Counted from the stretch's first letter, positions 26,308-35,463 are shown. The stretch: 64,000 nt of DNA from Geomonas oryzae (GCF_004117875.1 NZ_RAHW01000001.1:124001-188000); one strand, 5' to 3'. Translations and numbers: made by a program. The notes: generated by a model not told the origin, from the sequence alone.

Positions 26308-27000
26308 TCAGACCGCCGTACCGAAAAGGGCGCCTATTGCCGCCGTGGCAGCCATCGCCAAGGCTCCCCACAGAGCGACACGAACGCCCCCGACAACAAC
26401 GCTTGCCCCCCCGGCTCGGCCGGCCAGAGCGCCCAGAATCCCCAGGCACAAAAGTGAACCACCTGCCACCACGGGAATGAAATAGGCGACTGGACTTAAT
26501 AAGGCGATGAGTAGCGGCAAGGCAGCACCCACTGAAAAAGTTACTCCAGACGCCAGTGCCGCCTGCAGGGGACGGGCGATGACTATTTCCGAAATTCCCA
26601 GTTCATCGCGCGCATGTGCCTCTAGCGCATCGTGTGCCATAAGCTGCTCGGCGACCTGTCTGGCGAGTGAGGGATCAAGTCCTCTCCCGACATATATGGC
26701 CGCCAACTCCTGGCACTCAGTCACAATGTCCGTCTTAAGTTCACGTCGCTCACGGTCAAGGTCGGCCTTCTCGGTGTCGGCCTGTGAACTGACGGACACA
26801 TACTCTCCCGCCGCCATTGACATGGCACCTGCCACCAAGCCCGCTACCCCCGCTAAGAACACATTACCGCGCACTGCGCTGGCGGCTGCCACCCCCACAA
26901 CGAGGCTTGCAGTCGAAAGGATCCCGTCGTTTGCGCCCAGCACCGCTGCCCGCAGCCAACCGATCCTGGTTGCATAGTGCTGCTCCGGATGTTTAGGCAT
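26308..27000 (-). CDS. VIT1/CCC1-family transporter
   Basis: A 230-residue inner-membrane protein of the vacuolar iron transporter family, which moves Fe2+ or Mn2+ out of the cytoplasm. It has the family start RIGWLRAAVLGANDGILSTASLVVGVAAA, a second membrane segment with the conserved MAAGEYVSVSSQADTE, a cytoplasmic Glu-rich metal-binding loop (residues 85-140) and three C-terminal membrane segments. The start at 27000 fits family members (PKHPEQHYATRIGW); ATGs at 27033 and 27048 are alternatives. Substrate inferred. Confidence 0.88.
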   Translation of the reverse strand: MPKHPEQHYATRIGWLRAAVLGANDGILSTASLVVGVAAASAVRGNVFLAGVAGLVAGAMSMAAGEYVSVSSQADTEKADLDRERRELKTDIVTECQELAAIYVGRGLDPSLARQVAEQLMAHDALEAHARDELGISEIVIARPLQAALASGVTFSVGAALPLLIALLSPVAYFIPVVAGGSLLCLGILGALAGRAGGASVVVGGVRVALWGALAMAATAAIGALFGTAV

Positions 27001-27183
27001 CCTCCCCACCTGTGGTTTTGTTATTGGCTCCATCGTATAAATCCGCATGGATCAGATGCTCAACGTTGGGAGGTTTCCCATCAATCTGGAACGCCTGCCG
27101 TGCTTTCGAGTCGGAACATAATAGGGGGCAGGCGGGGCGCCTGTCCCCCTACTAGGGACACATCAGACTTTGGTGAAACCTGA

Positions 27184-27795
27184 CTACGCGGAAAGCTTTC
27201 CGGCTATTTTGGCCACGTTTTTACCCTGGAAGCGCGCCGCAGCCAGTTCGTTGTCGGTCGGCAGCCGCTCTCCCTGCGTCCCTGCTATCGTGGAAGCCCC
27301 ATAGGGAGAGCCGCCGGTAATTTCATCGTTGCGCATCTGACCGTCAAAAGCATAGGGAAGACCGACGACCACCATACCCTGATGGAGGAGGAAGGTATGG
27401 AACGTGAGAATCGTCGATTCCTGACCGCCATGCTGGGTAGCCGAGCTGGCGAAGACGCTTCCTACCTTCCCGACCAGCTTCCCTTGCAGCCAGAGGCCGC
27501 CAGTAGCGTCCAAAAATTGCCGCATCTGTCCGCACATGTTGCCAAAACGGGTCGGGGTACCGAAGACTATCGCGTCGTAGTCGGGGAGTTCCTCGACGGT
27601 GCAGACCGGCACATGAGCAAATGTCTTCTGCGCATCGATCGCCCCCATTTTCTCCAACACGTCATCAGGGAGGGTTTCAGGTACACGCCTTAATACAGCC
27701 ACCCCTCCGGGCAATTCCCTGACCCCTTCGGCCACCGCCTCCGCCATCCGGTGAATGTGACCGTACATTGAATAGTAAAGCACGAGTACTTTCAT
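27184..27795 (-). CDS. wrbA: NAD(P)H:quinone oxidoreductase WrbA
   Basis: A 203-residue flavodoxin-like FMN protein that reduces quinones with two electrons and so avoids semiquinone stress. It has the FMN phosphate loop [15 protein letters not shown] at the N-terminus, [18 protein letters not shown] near residue 78 and the WrbA-specific [23 protein letters not shown] near 115-137. CGGAGGAC precedes the ATG at 27795; the longer open frame upstream is not coding. Full length, no defect seen. Confidence 0.94.
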   Translation of the reverse strand: MKVLVLYYSMYGHIHRMAEAVAEGVRELPGGVAVLRRVPETLPDDVLEKMGAIDAQKTFAHVPVCTVEELPDYDAIVFGTPTRFGNMCGQMRQFLDATGGLWLQGKLVGKVGSVFASSATQHGGQESTILTFHTFLLHQGMVVVGLPYAFDGQMRNDEITGGSPYGASTIAGTQGERLPTDNELAAARFQGKNVAKIAGKLSA

Positions 27796-28000
27796 GGTGT
27801 CCTCCGATCCCGTTAGATGCTTGACTGCAAATATGGACAAAACATAGATGGTTAACGGATATGGATTATACCACCCATAAACCGGCAGTCGAGGTGGGTA
27901 TGGGTTCCCAAAAATCTGTTTGACAGTGTAACCAGGCACTGAAACAGTTGTTGCGGGTGGCTTCCCGTTGGAAGCCAGCCACTATGACTCTGATACACAT

Positions 28001-28050
28001 AAAAAGCCGGTCCCGGGTGCTCAAGCAGTTGCTCCCAGGGACCGGCTTTT
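28001..28050 (-). terminator. Terminator of the met operon
   Basis: AAAAGCCGGTCCC pairs with GGGACCGGCTTTT around an 18-base loop region, beyond the metQ stop. The stem is nearly the same as in the terminator at 31818-31871. Confidence 0.85.
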
Positions 28051-28151
28051 GTCGCTTCAATCTTTCAACTGCTCCTTCAACGTCTTGATGAATAGGCCGA
28101 AGGCCTTGTTCTTCTTCCAACGACCAAACCGTACCCGGCCGCCAGTTGAAG

Positions 28152-28991
28152 CTAGAACGCCGGGATGATCGCGGCGCCGTATTTTTCTTTCAGGAACTGC
28201 TTCAGCTCGGGGGACTGCAGTGCAGCCACCAGCTTCTTGATATCCTCGCGGGTCTCCTCTCCCTTGCGCACCACGATGATGTTGGCGTAGGGAGACTTGG
28301 CGTCCTCGCGCACGACGGCGCTCTGCGGGTCGATCTTCGCGTCCAGGATGAAGTTGGTGTTGATCACCGCGCCGTCCACGTCGGGAAGGGTCCGGGTAAG
28401 CTGCGCGGCCTCGACCTCGACGAACTTGATCTTCTTCGGATTCTCCACGATGTCCTTAGGCGTTGCCTGGAAGTTGGAGATGCCCGGTTTCAGCTTGATG
28501 AGGCCCTGCTTCTCCAAGAGCGCCAGGGCGCGGTACTCGTTGGAGGGGTTGTTGGGAACCGCGATCTGTGCGCCGTCTTTGAGTTCGGCGATGCTCTTGA
28601 TCTTCTTGGAGTAGAGCCCGATCGGCTCCACGTGGATGCTGCCGGCCACCTGGAACTGGTAGTTCTTCTCCTTCATCACGGCCTCCAGGTAGGGGACGTG
28701 CTGGAAGTAGTTGGCGTCGATTTGCTTCTCGGCGAGCGCCGGGTTCAGCTGCACCTCGTCGTCGAAGGTCACCACTTCGAGGTTCACGCCCTGCTCCTTC
28801 AATTTCGGCACTACGAATTTGAGGATGTCGGCGTGGGGAACTACCGCCGCCCCCACCTTCAGGGTCTTCCCGGTGCCCTCTGCGCCCTTGCCCGCCTCGC
28901 CTTCCTTTTTCTTGCAACCCGCTGCGGCCACTACAACCAGGGCGAGGGCGACCAAGGCAAGGCTCAGCCTGCCGTTAAATTTGCTCATCAT
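28152..28991 (-). CDS. metQ: Methionine ABC transporter substrate-binding lipoprotein
   Basis: Binds methionine in the periplasm and hands it to MetNI. The 279-residue precursor has a lipoprotein signal with lipobox AAAGC near residue 24, a polar linker (KKKEGEAGKGAEGTG), then the NlpA/MetQ domain: TLKVGAAVVPHADIL, DANYFQHVPYLEAV, IAVPNNPSNEYRALALLEKQGLI and the end FLKEKYGAAIIPAF. The ATG at 28991 follows GGAGGA; the adjacent ATG at 28988 is also possible. It is the last gene of metN-metI-metQ, 31 bases after metI. Confidence 0.95.
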   Translation of the reverse strand: MMSKFNGRLSLALVALALVVVAAAGCKKKEGEAGKGAEGTGKTLKVGAAVVPHADILKFVVPKLKEQGVNLEVVTFDDEVQLNPALAEKQIDANYFQHVPYLEAVMKEKNYQFQVAGSIHVEPIGLYSKKIKSIAELKDGAQIAVPNNPSNEYRALALLEKQGLIKLKPGISNFQATPKDIVENPKKIKFVEVEAAQLTRTLPDVDGAVINTNFILDAKIDPQSAVVREDAKSPYANIIVVRKGEETREDIKKLVAALQSPELKQFLKEKYGAAIIPAF

Positions 28992-29022
28992 CTTTGTGTT
29001 CCTCCGTTGAATATAAGGCTCT

Positions 29023-29691
29023 TTAGCCGAGCCGGTGTTGGTTTCTGTTGATCCGTCGCGCCAGTTTGTCGCCGCTCCACTGCACCCCCTGGACAAAGAC
29101 GACCAGAATGAGGACGGTCGCAAACATGACGTCCTCCCGGTAGCGCATGTAGCCGTAACGGATGGCGAGGCTGCCGAGTCCGCCGGCCCCGATCGCCCCG
29201 GCGGTCGCCGTGAACCCGGTTATGGTGATCACCGCGAGAGTCAGACCAAGCACAAGCGAGGAGAGCGCCTCGGGAATCAGTACCTTCCGCACGATCTGCA
29301 GCGGCGTAGCCCCCATGGCAAGGGCCGCTTCCACCTTGCCGCGGTCAACCTCCTTCAGGCTGTTCTCGATGATGCGGGCGAGAAAGGGGGCTGCAGCAAT
29401 GGAAAGCGGAACGGCGGCGGCCGTAGCCCCCAGCGTGGTTCCCACCAAAAAGCGCGACAGCGGCAGCAGCAACACGATCATGATTATGAAGGGAAAGGAC
29501 CGTGTGATGTTGATCACGACGCCGAGGACGCGGTTCAGCCGCGGCGACTCCATTACGTGCCCGGTCGAGCTGATGACAACCAGCACCCCGAGGGGGAGCC
29601 CCAGCAGGACGGCCGCGACGGTGGACAATACCACCATGTATAGGGTTTCTCCGAAACCGGTCAACAGCATCGGTATCAGGTCTTCATTCAT
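29023..29691 (-). CDS. metI: Methionine ABC transporter permease
   Basis: The 222-residue inner-membrane channel of the methionine importer, with about five transmembrane helices. Landmarks: LLTGFGETLYMVVLSTVAAVLLGLPLG at the N-terminus, ARIIENSLKEVDRGKVEAALAMGATPLQIVRKVLIPEAL (the EAA loop that contacts MetN) near residue 105-143, and a C-terminal GAIGAGGLGSLAIRYGY. It starts 22 bases after metN, with GGAGGTAAC upstream. Confidence 0.95.
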   Translation of the reverse strand: MNEDLIPMLLTGFGETLYMVVLSTVAAVLLGLPLGVLVVISSTGHVMESPRLNRVLGVVINITRSFPFIIMIVLLLPLSRFLVGTTLGATAAAVPLSIAAAPFLARIIENSLKEVDRGKVEAALAMGATPLQIVRKVLIPEALSSLVLGLTLAVITITGFTATAGAIGAGGLGSLAIRYGYMRYREDVMFATVLILVVFVQGVQWSGDKLARRINRNQHRLG

Positions 29692-29713
29692 CGTTACCTC
29701 CTCCTCTCCTGCC

Positions 29714-30478
29714 CTAGATGCCGGCGCCGGAGCCCTGCAGCAGCGTGCTGTGTTCCAGGAAAAGTCTCATGGTCGCGCTGGAGGGTGCGGAGAATACCGC
29801 ATCCACCGGCCCGGACTCGACGATCTCGCCGCGGTCCAGGACCGCCACCTTCCCGCAGATCTGCCGGATCACGCTCATTTCGTGGGTAATGAGGACGATG
29901 GTGAGGCCAAGCTTTCGATTGATGTCGGCCAGCAGTTCGAGGATGGACCTGGTCGTCTGCGGGTCCAGCGCCGAGGTGGCCTCATCGCTTAGGAGCACTT
30001 CAGGGTGGTTGGCGAGGGCGCGGGCGATGCCGACCCGCTGCTTCTGCCCACCGGACAACTGCGCCGGATAGCTGCCGGCTTTATCGGAGAGCCCCACCAG
30101 GTCGAGAATCTCGGCTACCCGTTGCGCGATCTCCTTTCGCGGCCAGCCCGCCAACTCAAGCGGGAAGGCGACGTTGCCCTGCACCGTCCTCGAATCGAGC
30201 AGGTTGAAGTGCTGGAAGATCATGCCGATCTTCTTGCGGGCCTCCCGCAACTCGTGTGTTGCCAGCCCGGTGATCTCCCTGCCATCGATGACGATGCTGC
30301 CGCTGTCCGGCTCTTCGAGGCGGTTCAGGCAGCGGATGAGGGTGGACTTCCCCGCTCCGCTCAGTCCGATGATGCCGAAGATGTCCCCTTTTTCTACCTG
30401 CAGGGTCACGTCGCGCAGCGCGTGATACGTTCCACGCGGCGTATGGTACTGTTTGTTCAGGCTGTCGATGGTAATCAC
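29714..30478 (-). CDS. metN: Methionine ABC transporter ATP-binding protein
   Basis: The 254-residue ATPase of the importer. Walker [10 protein letters not shown] near residue 38, Q-loop FQHFN, signature [15 protein letters not shown] near 140, Walker [13 protein letters not shown], switch His in THEMSVI. The preferred start is the GTG at 30478, preceded by CGGGGGG; the ATG at 30535 adds 19 unusual residues. The C-terminal extra domain that senses methionine in E. coli MetN is absent, so feedback control of that kind is not expected. Confidence 0.94.
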   Translation of the reverse strand: MITIDSLNKQYHTPRGTYHALRDVTLQVEKGDIFGIIGLSGAGKSTLIRCLNRLEEPDSGSIVIDGREITGLATHELREARKKIGMIFQHFNLLDSRTVQGNVAFPLELAGWPRKEIAQRVAEILDLVGLSDKAGSYPAQLSGGQKQRVGIARALANHPEVLLSDEATSALDPQTTRSILELLADINRKLGLTIVLITHEMSVIRQICGKVAVLDRGEIVESGPVDAVFSAPSSATMRLFLEHSTLLQGSGAGI

Positions 30479-30593
30479 TTGCCCCCCGTGACTGCGGGCT
30501 GACACAAAAAAGATAGCGAGGGAGCTTACTTCCACCTCCAGCTCTCCGGCCAGCTTCCAGCATTTGCAACTTAAACTTTTTAAACTTCAGAGA

Positions 30594-30622
30594 CTTATAT
30601 CAAATTCGACTGAAGAACTCAA
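30594..30622 (-). promoter_or_regulatory. Likely metNIQ promoter
   Basis: On the minus strand TTGAGT and TATAAG are separated by 17 bases, about 115 bases before metN. No SAM riboswitch or other methionine-responsive RNA fold is recognisable in the leader. Confidence 0.5.
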
Positions 30623-30957
30623 CTTTTAATTAGAACATAGCCCACTACAACAGCGTGTTTTAGTGCCGGTGCGCTGAGGGGGCCCGCAGTGCCGACGTGC
30701 AGCACCGTTTGCACCCCAAAAATTCCCCTGTAAGCGTGACAGCCGCAATGACTACGAAAAGGTGATCCAAGTCCTGCTGCCTTTGTCTCCTTGAATTCTC
30801 TTTCGGCCCGGCTGGTGATTTCTAAAGCGTCAACATAGGCGCCCCCTGCCTCTCCAGGGCGAGCATCTCCTCCTCCCGCCCGAAATCACAGCTCCTGACT
30901 CCACGGTCTCATACATCTGCGCTGACTCTCAGCTCCCCCTCACGGCTGCAATTTGCG
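30623..30957. other. Intergenic stretch without a gene
   Basis: Divergent intergenic region between metN and the small secreted protein. GC-rich in the middle (30670-30720) with no convincing reading frame or RNA fold. Confidence 0.4.
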
Positions 30958-30986
30958 TGATTATCAATACAGCCCTTTGATATAAT
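30958..30986 (+). promoter_or_regulatory. Extended -10 promoter
   Basis: TGATATAAT (a perfect -10 with the extended TGn) with a weak TGATTA 17 bases upstream, about 40 bases before the gene at 31027. Confidence 0.6.
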
Positions 30987-31026
30987 GAGAGCTTGGAGCA
31001 GAAGCTAACTCAGATGGAGGTGGGAC

Positions 31027-31485
31027 ATGAACATAGCAAGGACAGTCATCCGTTCTCTCTGTGTCCTATCGCTCGTCGCAAGTCTTTCAGGCATGACTCC
31101 CGTACTTGCGGCCGAGGAGAACCCAGCGGGTGATCTCTCCAAGGACTTGAAGGAGATGCCGGTGCTTACCGGAGAAACGTGGCAGACCCTTCAGCCTGAG
31201 GCTAAGATCACTTTCTTATGGGGCATCGGACACGTGGTGACCATCGAGGAAAACGTGATCCAGCGGCACCCTGAGCTCAAAAGACAGGGTTTCGCCGCAA
31301 AACTGGCGGAAGGGCTCCGTGGCGTCCCAATGGAGACCATCATCAAGGACATCGACGGTTACTATCTTGCGAATCCGGGCGATCGGGATCTTCCGGTCAT
31401 GCGGGTGATCTGGACGCAGATCGTCAGGCCTAAACTGAAAACGGGCATAGCCGACCAGCCGTTCGCCGGTTCAGGCGGGCCGTAG
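31027..31485 (+). CDS. Hypothetical secreted protein
   Basis: A 152-residue protein with a clear Sec signal peptide (RTVIRSLCVLSLVASLSGMTPVLAAEE, cleavage after VLA). The mature part contains LTGETWQTLQPEAKITFLWGIGHVVTIEE and VPMETIIKDIDGYYLANPGDRDLPVMRVIW, which suggests a small helical periplasmic domain. GATGGAGGTGG precedes the ATG. It is followed after 19 bases by a glycine-zipper lipoprotein gene, so the pair is likely co-transcribed. Function unknown. Confidence 0.78.
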   Translation: MNIARTVIRSLCVLSLVASLSGMTPVLAAEENPAGDLSKDLKEMPVLTGETWQTLQPEAKITFLWGIGHVVTIEENVIQRHPELKRQGFAAKLAEGLRGVPMETIIKDIDGYYLANPGDRDLPVMRVIWTQIVRPKLKTGIADQPFAGSGGP

Positions 31486-31504
31486 GTCGGCAAGGAGGCA
31501 GCAC

Positions 31505-31750
31505 ATGAGAGCTATGAGATATCTGGCAGTCGTGCTGCTGGTGGCATTTAGCTTTGGGTGTGTGGGAATGTCACGCCAGCAGCAAAGCACGCTGAGTGGA
31601 GGCGCCATTGGTGCCGGCGGCGGGGCCTTGCTCGGTGGGCTTTCGGGCGGAAGCCCCGCAGTCGGTGCGATACTCGGAGGGGCGGCGGGCGCTCTGACCG
31701 GGTTCATCCTCGGAGATCCGAATTCAGGACGTCGTTACCAGCGGCGCTGA
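31505..31750 (+). CDS. Small glycine-zipper lipoprotein
   Basis: An 81-residue lipoprotein precursor with lipobox FSFGC (Cys near residue 19). The mature part is dominated by Gly-zipper repeats (GGAIGAGGGALLGGLSGG, AILGGAAGALTGFILGD), the pattern of small outer-membrane or periplasmic YMGG/OmpA-like glycine-zipper proteins. It ends with the basic NSGRRYQRR. AGGAGGCAGC is upstream of the start. A strong terminator follows. Confidence 0.8.
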   Translation: MRAMRYLAVVLLVAFSFGCVGMSRQQQSTLSGGAIGAGGGALLGGLSGGSPAVGAILGGAAGALTGFILGDPNSGRRYQRR

Positions 31751-31817
31751 GGCTAACGGCACGGCAGCAAGTGTTGTCAGTGCACACAGCCGTGCCGTCA
31801 TGAAACTGAATGGACGT

Positions 31818-31871
31818 AAAAGCCGGTCCCGGGGTGGATTAAGCCGTTGCACCACCGGGACCGGCTTTTTG
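31818..31871. terminator. Bidirectional terminator
   Basis: AAAAGCCGGTCCCGG pairs with CCGGGACCGGCTTTTT. It stops the glycine-zipper gene and lies next to the end of the convergent lipoprotein gene. The stem is almost identical to 28001-28050. Confidence 0.88.
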
Positions 31872-31884
31872 CGACTTCAGTCTC

Positions 31885-33237
31885 TCAATCATCGTGAACC
31901 GTACCATCCTGCAGCGGAGCGGTTTGCTGACCTATGTTCAAACAGCCGAAATCGCTCAAAGCCCTGCGCAGCAAGCCCCGAACGGCTCGGCTCAACTCAT
32001 CCCGGATGATCTTTTTATCTTCGCTCCCACAGTAGGAGTCGATGTGCCTGCACTTGGATGCTTCGGCTATTTCGATTTCAAAGGGAACCACTTCGCTCAG
32101 GAGCGAAGATGGATTGCGGTATACCAGCATCTCGGCAAAGACATTACGACGTTCGGCAACATCCCGGATCTGAGCAAGAGCTGCGACCTCAATACAGAAA
32201 CTCATGTCTCCAAAACACTCGCCAAACTTCACCCTTGTGAACTGAATGCTCCCCACTCTCCCATTCACCTCAACAGCATCTGATCGTTGGGAGCCTTTGA
32301 CTGCTGTGCCTTTAGGAAAGGCTTCTTCAATGAGACTCCGAGTCTCCTGTGCCAAATCCAAGCGTTCTATTTCATGTCCAATATCATCCAGGCAGACTCG
32401 GTATCGCTTCTCGTCAAGCCCCCCCTTCACCACCCCGTATAAGGAGCCAAACGGTGCATAGGTGAGGTAAGCCATCGGGATAACATACCCCGCTCCGATA
32501 GCGTCAAAAAACTGTCCCGTCACTTCGAGGGTATTCGGCGGGTTTGCCTCCTTAACCTTTTTCCTTGGCTCTCCTCCGAAACCAAGCGCCTTCAGGACCG
32601 AACGTTTTTTCCATCCCGGAGCTTGCAACGTCGGCATAGCCGGGGAGATAAGTCCCATCGCCTGCGGTGTTCTTTCATTACTGGACAGTGGCTGCCCGTA
32701 ACGGCTGATCAGGCACGGGATACCGGGTGCGCCGTCGAAACCGGCAGGCACGAGCTCGTTTGCCGCCACACGCTCGTCTGCAACGGTCAGATAGCTATAG
32801 GCAAAATCACCCTTTTGGTCGAAACCGCACTGCAGATCTAAACTGCCTGCGTAGACTGCTGCCCCTGTTTCCGGGATCCCAAGGAAGAAAGGTTGCCGTT
32901 CGACGTTCAGGTAGTAACTCCCCGGGTCCAACAGCATGACCAACCACCGAGTGCTTCCCTTTTCTACCGGCAGTAAGTGCAGAACTTCCTTAAGCGGGAT
33001 CTTTTTCTCCCTTGTGAGCGACCATACCTCCAATTTTTTGTTTGCGTATCCAAACTGCTGCACGAATTCGTGAACACAGGCGCCAGGGCTGCCGTTCGCA
33101 GGTCGCAGCCTGAGGAATACTGCAGCCTTACCGTTCCGTTCAGCGCCCGATCGAAAGATTTCGATCTGCTCTTTCGCGTGATGTGCGCAGCCGGACTGTG
33201 TCACCAAAACAAGCATCATTATCAGAAGTCGTAGCAT
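31885..33237 (-). CDS. Hypothetical lipoprotein
   Basis: A 450-residue lipoprotein precursor (signal LRLLIMMLVLVTQSGC, Cys at residue 17). The mature part has no domain I recognise. It contains several Cys (SLDLQCGFDQKGD, ECFGDMSFCIEVAAL, CRHIDSYCGSED) that could form disulfides, and a possible membrane-associated stretch GAGYVIPMAYLTYAPFGSLYGVVKGG near residue 255. The reading frame is intact and its composition is less GC-rich than neighbours, which suggests acquisition. It is transcribed toward the glycine-zipper gene. Function unknown. Confidence 0.72.
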   Translation of the reverse strand: MLRLLIMMLVLVTQSGCAHHAKEQIEIFRSGAERNGKAAVFLRLRPANGSPGACVHEFVQQFGYANKKLEVWSLTREKKIPLKEVLHLLPVEKGSTRWLVMLLDPGSYYLNVERQPFFLGIPETGAAVYAGSLDLQCGFDQKGDFAYSYLTVADERVAANELVPAGFDGAPGIPCLISRYGQPLSSNERTPQAMGLISPAMPTLQAPGWKKRSVLKALGFGGEPRKKVKEANPPNTLEVTGQFFDAIGAGYVIPMAYLTYAPFGSLYGVVKGGLDEKRYRVCLDDIGHEIERLDLAQETRSLIEEAFPKGTAVKGSQRSDAVEVNGRVGSIQFTRVKFGECFGDMSFCIEVAALAQIRDVAERRNVFAEMLVYRNPSSLLSEVVPFEIEIAEASKCRHIDSYCGSEDKKIIRDELSRAVRGLLRRALSDFGCLNIGQQTAPLQDGTVHDD

Positions 33238-33495
33238 GGCCTGCCTCGCTCAAATCCTGTAATGCAGCTTAATTTTGAAGTTAGAAGAACGGCACAGAAT
33301 CCATCCTCAACAGACACGAACAAATATCATGACTCTATCGCATTCAGCTCTGAGAGCAACAACTGGTGCGCCTGCTGTGCTACCTCGACCGAGAGAACGG
33401 CTGCCCCGGACAAAGACGCCACAGCTTTCTCTTAGAAACTTTCATGCTATAGTTTGTGCGTCGACCACACTCATCCTGCCGCAAGCAAGGCTCAC

Positions 33496-34239
33496 ATGCG
33501 CATTCTCTTAGCGATCGACGACACAGACAACGACTACAGCAGGGGAACTGGAGAGCTTGCTGCTCTCATCGCGGATGCCATCCTCCAGAACGGCTGGGGA
33601 ACGCCCGGTTTCGTCACGCGCCATCAGTTACTCGTCCACCCGGACATACCTTACACGTCCCACAACAGCGCCATGTGCTTTCCCGCCGAGATCCCTGAGG
33701 GGTCTCTTGATCAGGTCGTACGGTTTGCCTGCGACTTTCTCGAGAGGGAATGCGCGGAAGGTTCCGATCCCGGGCTCTGCGTCGCCTTGCCGGACCGCAT
33801 CGGGGCCACGGCCGACCTCATCGCCTTCGGTCGGCAGGCTAAGCTCGAAGTCCTCGACAAGGAGCAGGCGCTGAACCTCGCCTTAAGGCTCGGCATCCAC
33901 CTCTCCGAGCACGGGGGGACCGGCCACGGCATCATCGGTGCCCTTGCAGGGGTCGGGCTCAGGCTGTGGGGAAACGACGGACGCATGCGGGGGAGTCTCG
34001 AAGGCGTCCTCCCCGGGCAAAGGCTGCGGGTGCGCGAGCTGCTCGACCAGCCCGACGTGGATGCGGTGCGTACCGCTGACGGCTCCGCCCCGGGCGAAGA
34101 GGAGTCGGTACTGATCGGTGACAAACCGAAGACGGTCATGCGCGACGGGCTCTCGGTGCTGCTGGTCTGCGCCGCCACCGATGACCGCGGAGCGCCGGGC
34201 TGGCAGACCCTGCCCCGGAAGCTTCTGCGCGATTACTGA
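33496..34239 (+). CDS. TiaS-like DDTD-motif protein
   Basis: A 247-residue protein with the hallmarks of the catalytic part of archaeal TiaS (tRNA-Ile2 agmatinylcytidine synthetase): AIDDTDNDYSRGTGELA at the N-terminus, the substrate-loop pattern TRHQLLVHPDIPYTSHNSAM near residue 41, and EHGGTGHGIIGALAGVG near 139. Bacteria use TilS and lysidine for this tRNA, and the C-terminal RNA-binding domains of TiaS are missing, so a different substrate is likely. Start chosen at 33496, which gives the family N-terminus. It precedes the molybdenum-storage-like gene by 44 bases. Confidence 0.7.
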   Translation: MRILLAIDDTDNDYSRGTGELAALIADAILQNGWGTPGFVTRHQLLVHPDIPYTSHNSAMCFPAEIPEGSLDQVVRFACDFLERECAEGSDPGLCVALPDRIGATADLIAFGRQAKLEVLDKEQALNLALRLGIHLSEHGGTGHGIIGALAGVGLRLWGNDGRMRGSLEGVLPGQRLRVRELLDQPDVDAVRTADGSAPGEEESVLIGDKPKTVMRDGLSVLLVCAATDDRGAPGWQTLPRKLLRDY

Positions 34240-34283
34240 ACGTTCACCGATGTTGGTATGCCCAATTCCCAGGAGGTCGTTGC

Positions 34284-35087
34284 ATGAATTCCAGACATGA
34301 AATCGAATCGCACCTGAAGGGGGAGACCCTGGTTCGCAAGGGTCTGAAACACAGGCACACGGGGGACACGCTGCGGCTCGTGCCCGAGTTGAACGTGGTG
34401 AAGATCGGGGGGCACGGCATCATCGATTACGGAAGCCAGGTGGTTCTGCCGCTTCTCGAGGAGATCGGCGAACTCTCCAGGGAGAACCAGATCATGGTGG
34501 TCACCGGCGGCGGGGTGCGGGTGCGTCACATCCTCGACATCGGCATCGACCTCGGCATGCCGACCGGCGTGCTCGCGGAACTGGCCGGCAAGATCAGCGA
34601 GCAGAACGCCGAGATCGTCACCCTGCTTCTCTCCAAATGGGGCGGCAGCCGGGTGAAGACGGGAGACCTCCTGGACCTTCCCACCATGCTCCACCTGAAA
34701 CTCCTCCCGGTGATCCACGGCACGCCGCCGTACGGCCTTTACGAACACCCGCCGGAGACCGGGCTCATACCTCCGCACCGGACCGACACCGGAGCTCTTC
34801 TCATGGCGGAGGTGCTGGGTGCCAAGAGCTGCATCCTCGTGAAGAACGTTGACGGTCTCTTCACCGAGGACCCGAGGATCAACCCCGATGCCGAACTCAT
34901 CGAGGACATCACCGTGGATGAGCTGATAAAGCTCGACATGGAGGACCTGGTCCTCGAAAGAAAGATGCTTTACCTGCTGCGCGACATGACCAACGTAAAG
35001 GAGATACGCATCGTGAACGGCCACAAGCGCGGCACGGTCGGGATGGCGATCAGGAAGGAGAAGGTCGGCACGGTGATCCGGGTGTAA
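34284..35087 (+). CDS. Amino-acid-kinase family protein, molybdenum-storage-protein-like
   Basis: A 267-residue member of the amino-acid kinase (UMP-kinase-like) fold. It closely follows the pattern of the Azotobacter molybdenum storage protein subunits: NVVKIGGHGIIDYG near residue 37, VVTGGGVRVRH near 72, LGMPTGVLAELAGKISEQNAE near 90, GTPPYGLYEHPPETGLIPPHRTDTG near 148-172, and VKNVDGLFTEDPR near 188. That protein stores molybdate as oxo-clusters using ATP. Here one gene is present rather than two. A molybdenum formate dehydrogenase operon converges from the right. Function inferred from similarity recalled, not searched. Confidence 0.78.
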   Translation: MNSRHEIESHLKGETLVRKGLKHRHTGDTLRLVPELNVVKIGGHGIIDYGSQVVLPLLEEIGELSRENQIMVVTGGGVRVRHILDIGIDLGMPTGVLAELAGKISEQNAEIVTLLLSKWGGSRVKTGDLLDLPTMLHLKLLPVIHGTPPYGLYEHPPETGLIPPHRTDTGALLMAEVLGAKSCILVKNVDGLFTEDPRINPDAELIEDITVDELIKLDMEDLVLERKMLYLLRDMTNVKEIRIVNGHKRGTVGMAIRKEKVGTVIRV

Positions 35088-35188
35088 GAAAATCACCCGG
35101 CCTCACTGGTAGTTATCCGGATCGATCTGTATAATGAAGGTGTACCCCCTCCACCAGGGAGGAAAAAAAGGAAAGGAGGCACCCTTTC

Positions 35189-35401
35189 ATGGCAGGAAAG
35201 ATCTTTTACCGTCACAGGACCAAGATGCAGGATGGAGCCCACCAGCCGCGCCACGTGCTGGTGGCGGTAGCCGACCTCGATCTCAAGGTGTACGGCCAGC
35301 ACATGCGCATGTGCGAGCTAAAGTGCATCGCGGAGTCGCTCGGGGCTGAGCTGGTCGAGTTGCCCCGCGGGCCGAAGCACCAGGGGGAAGAGGACGACTA
35401 G
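35189..35401 (+). CDS. Small conserved hypothetical protein
   Basis: A 70-residue basic protein, GKIFYRHRTKMQDGAHQPRHVLVAVADLDLKVYGQHMRMCELKCIAE, with an acidic end GEEDD. No signal peptide. Two Cys and several His could bind metal. A TATAAT-like -10 lies at 35130 and GGAAAGGAGG upstream of the ATG, and a strong terminator follows. It sits behind the molybdenum-storage-like gene and may be functionally linked, but this is only position. Confidence 0.68.
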   Translation: MAGKIFYRHRTKMQDGAHQPRHVLVAVADLDLKVYGQHMRMCELKCIAESLGAELVELPRGPKHQGEEDD

Positions 35402-35426
35402 GCACGAAAACCTCGAACGAAGCGGT

Positions 35427-35463
35427 AAGAAATGGGGGCTGGCAACAGCCCCCATTTCTTTTT
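35427..35463 (+). terminator. Terminator
   Basis: Perfect arms AAGAAATGGGGGCTG / CAGCCCCCATTTCTT around GCAA, followed by TTT. Confidence 0.92.

Noticed and set aside
30479..30720. SAM or other methionine riboswitch before metN
   Set aside because: No conserved core of a SAM-I or SAM-II type fold could be recognised in the leader.
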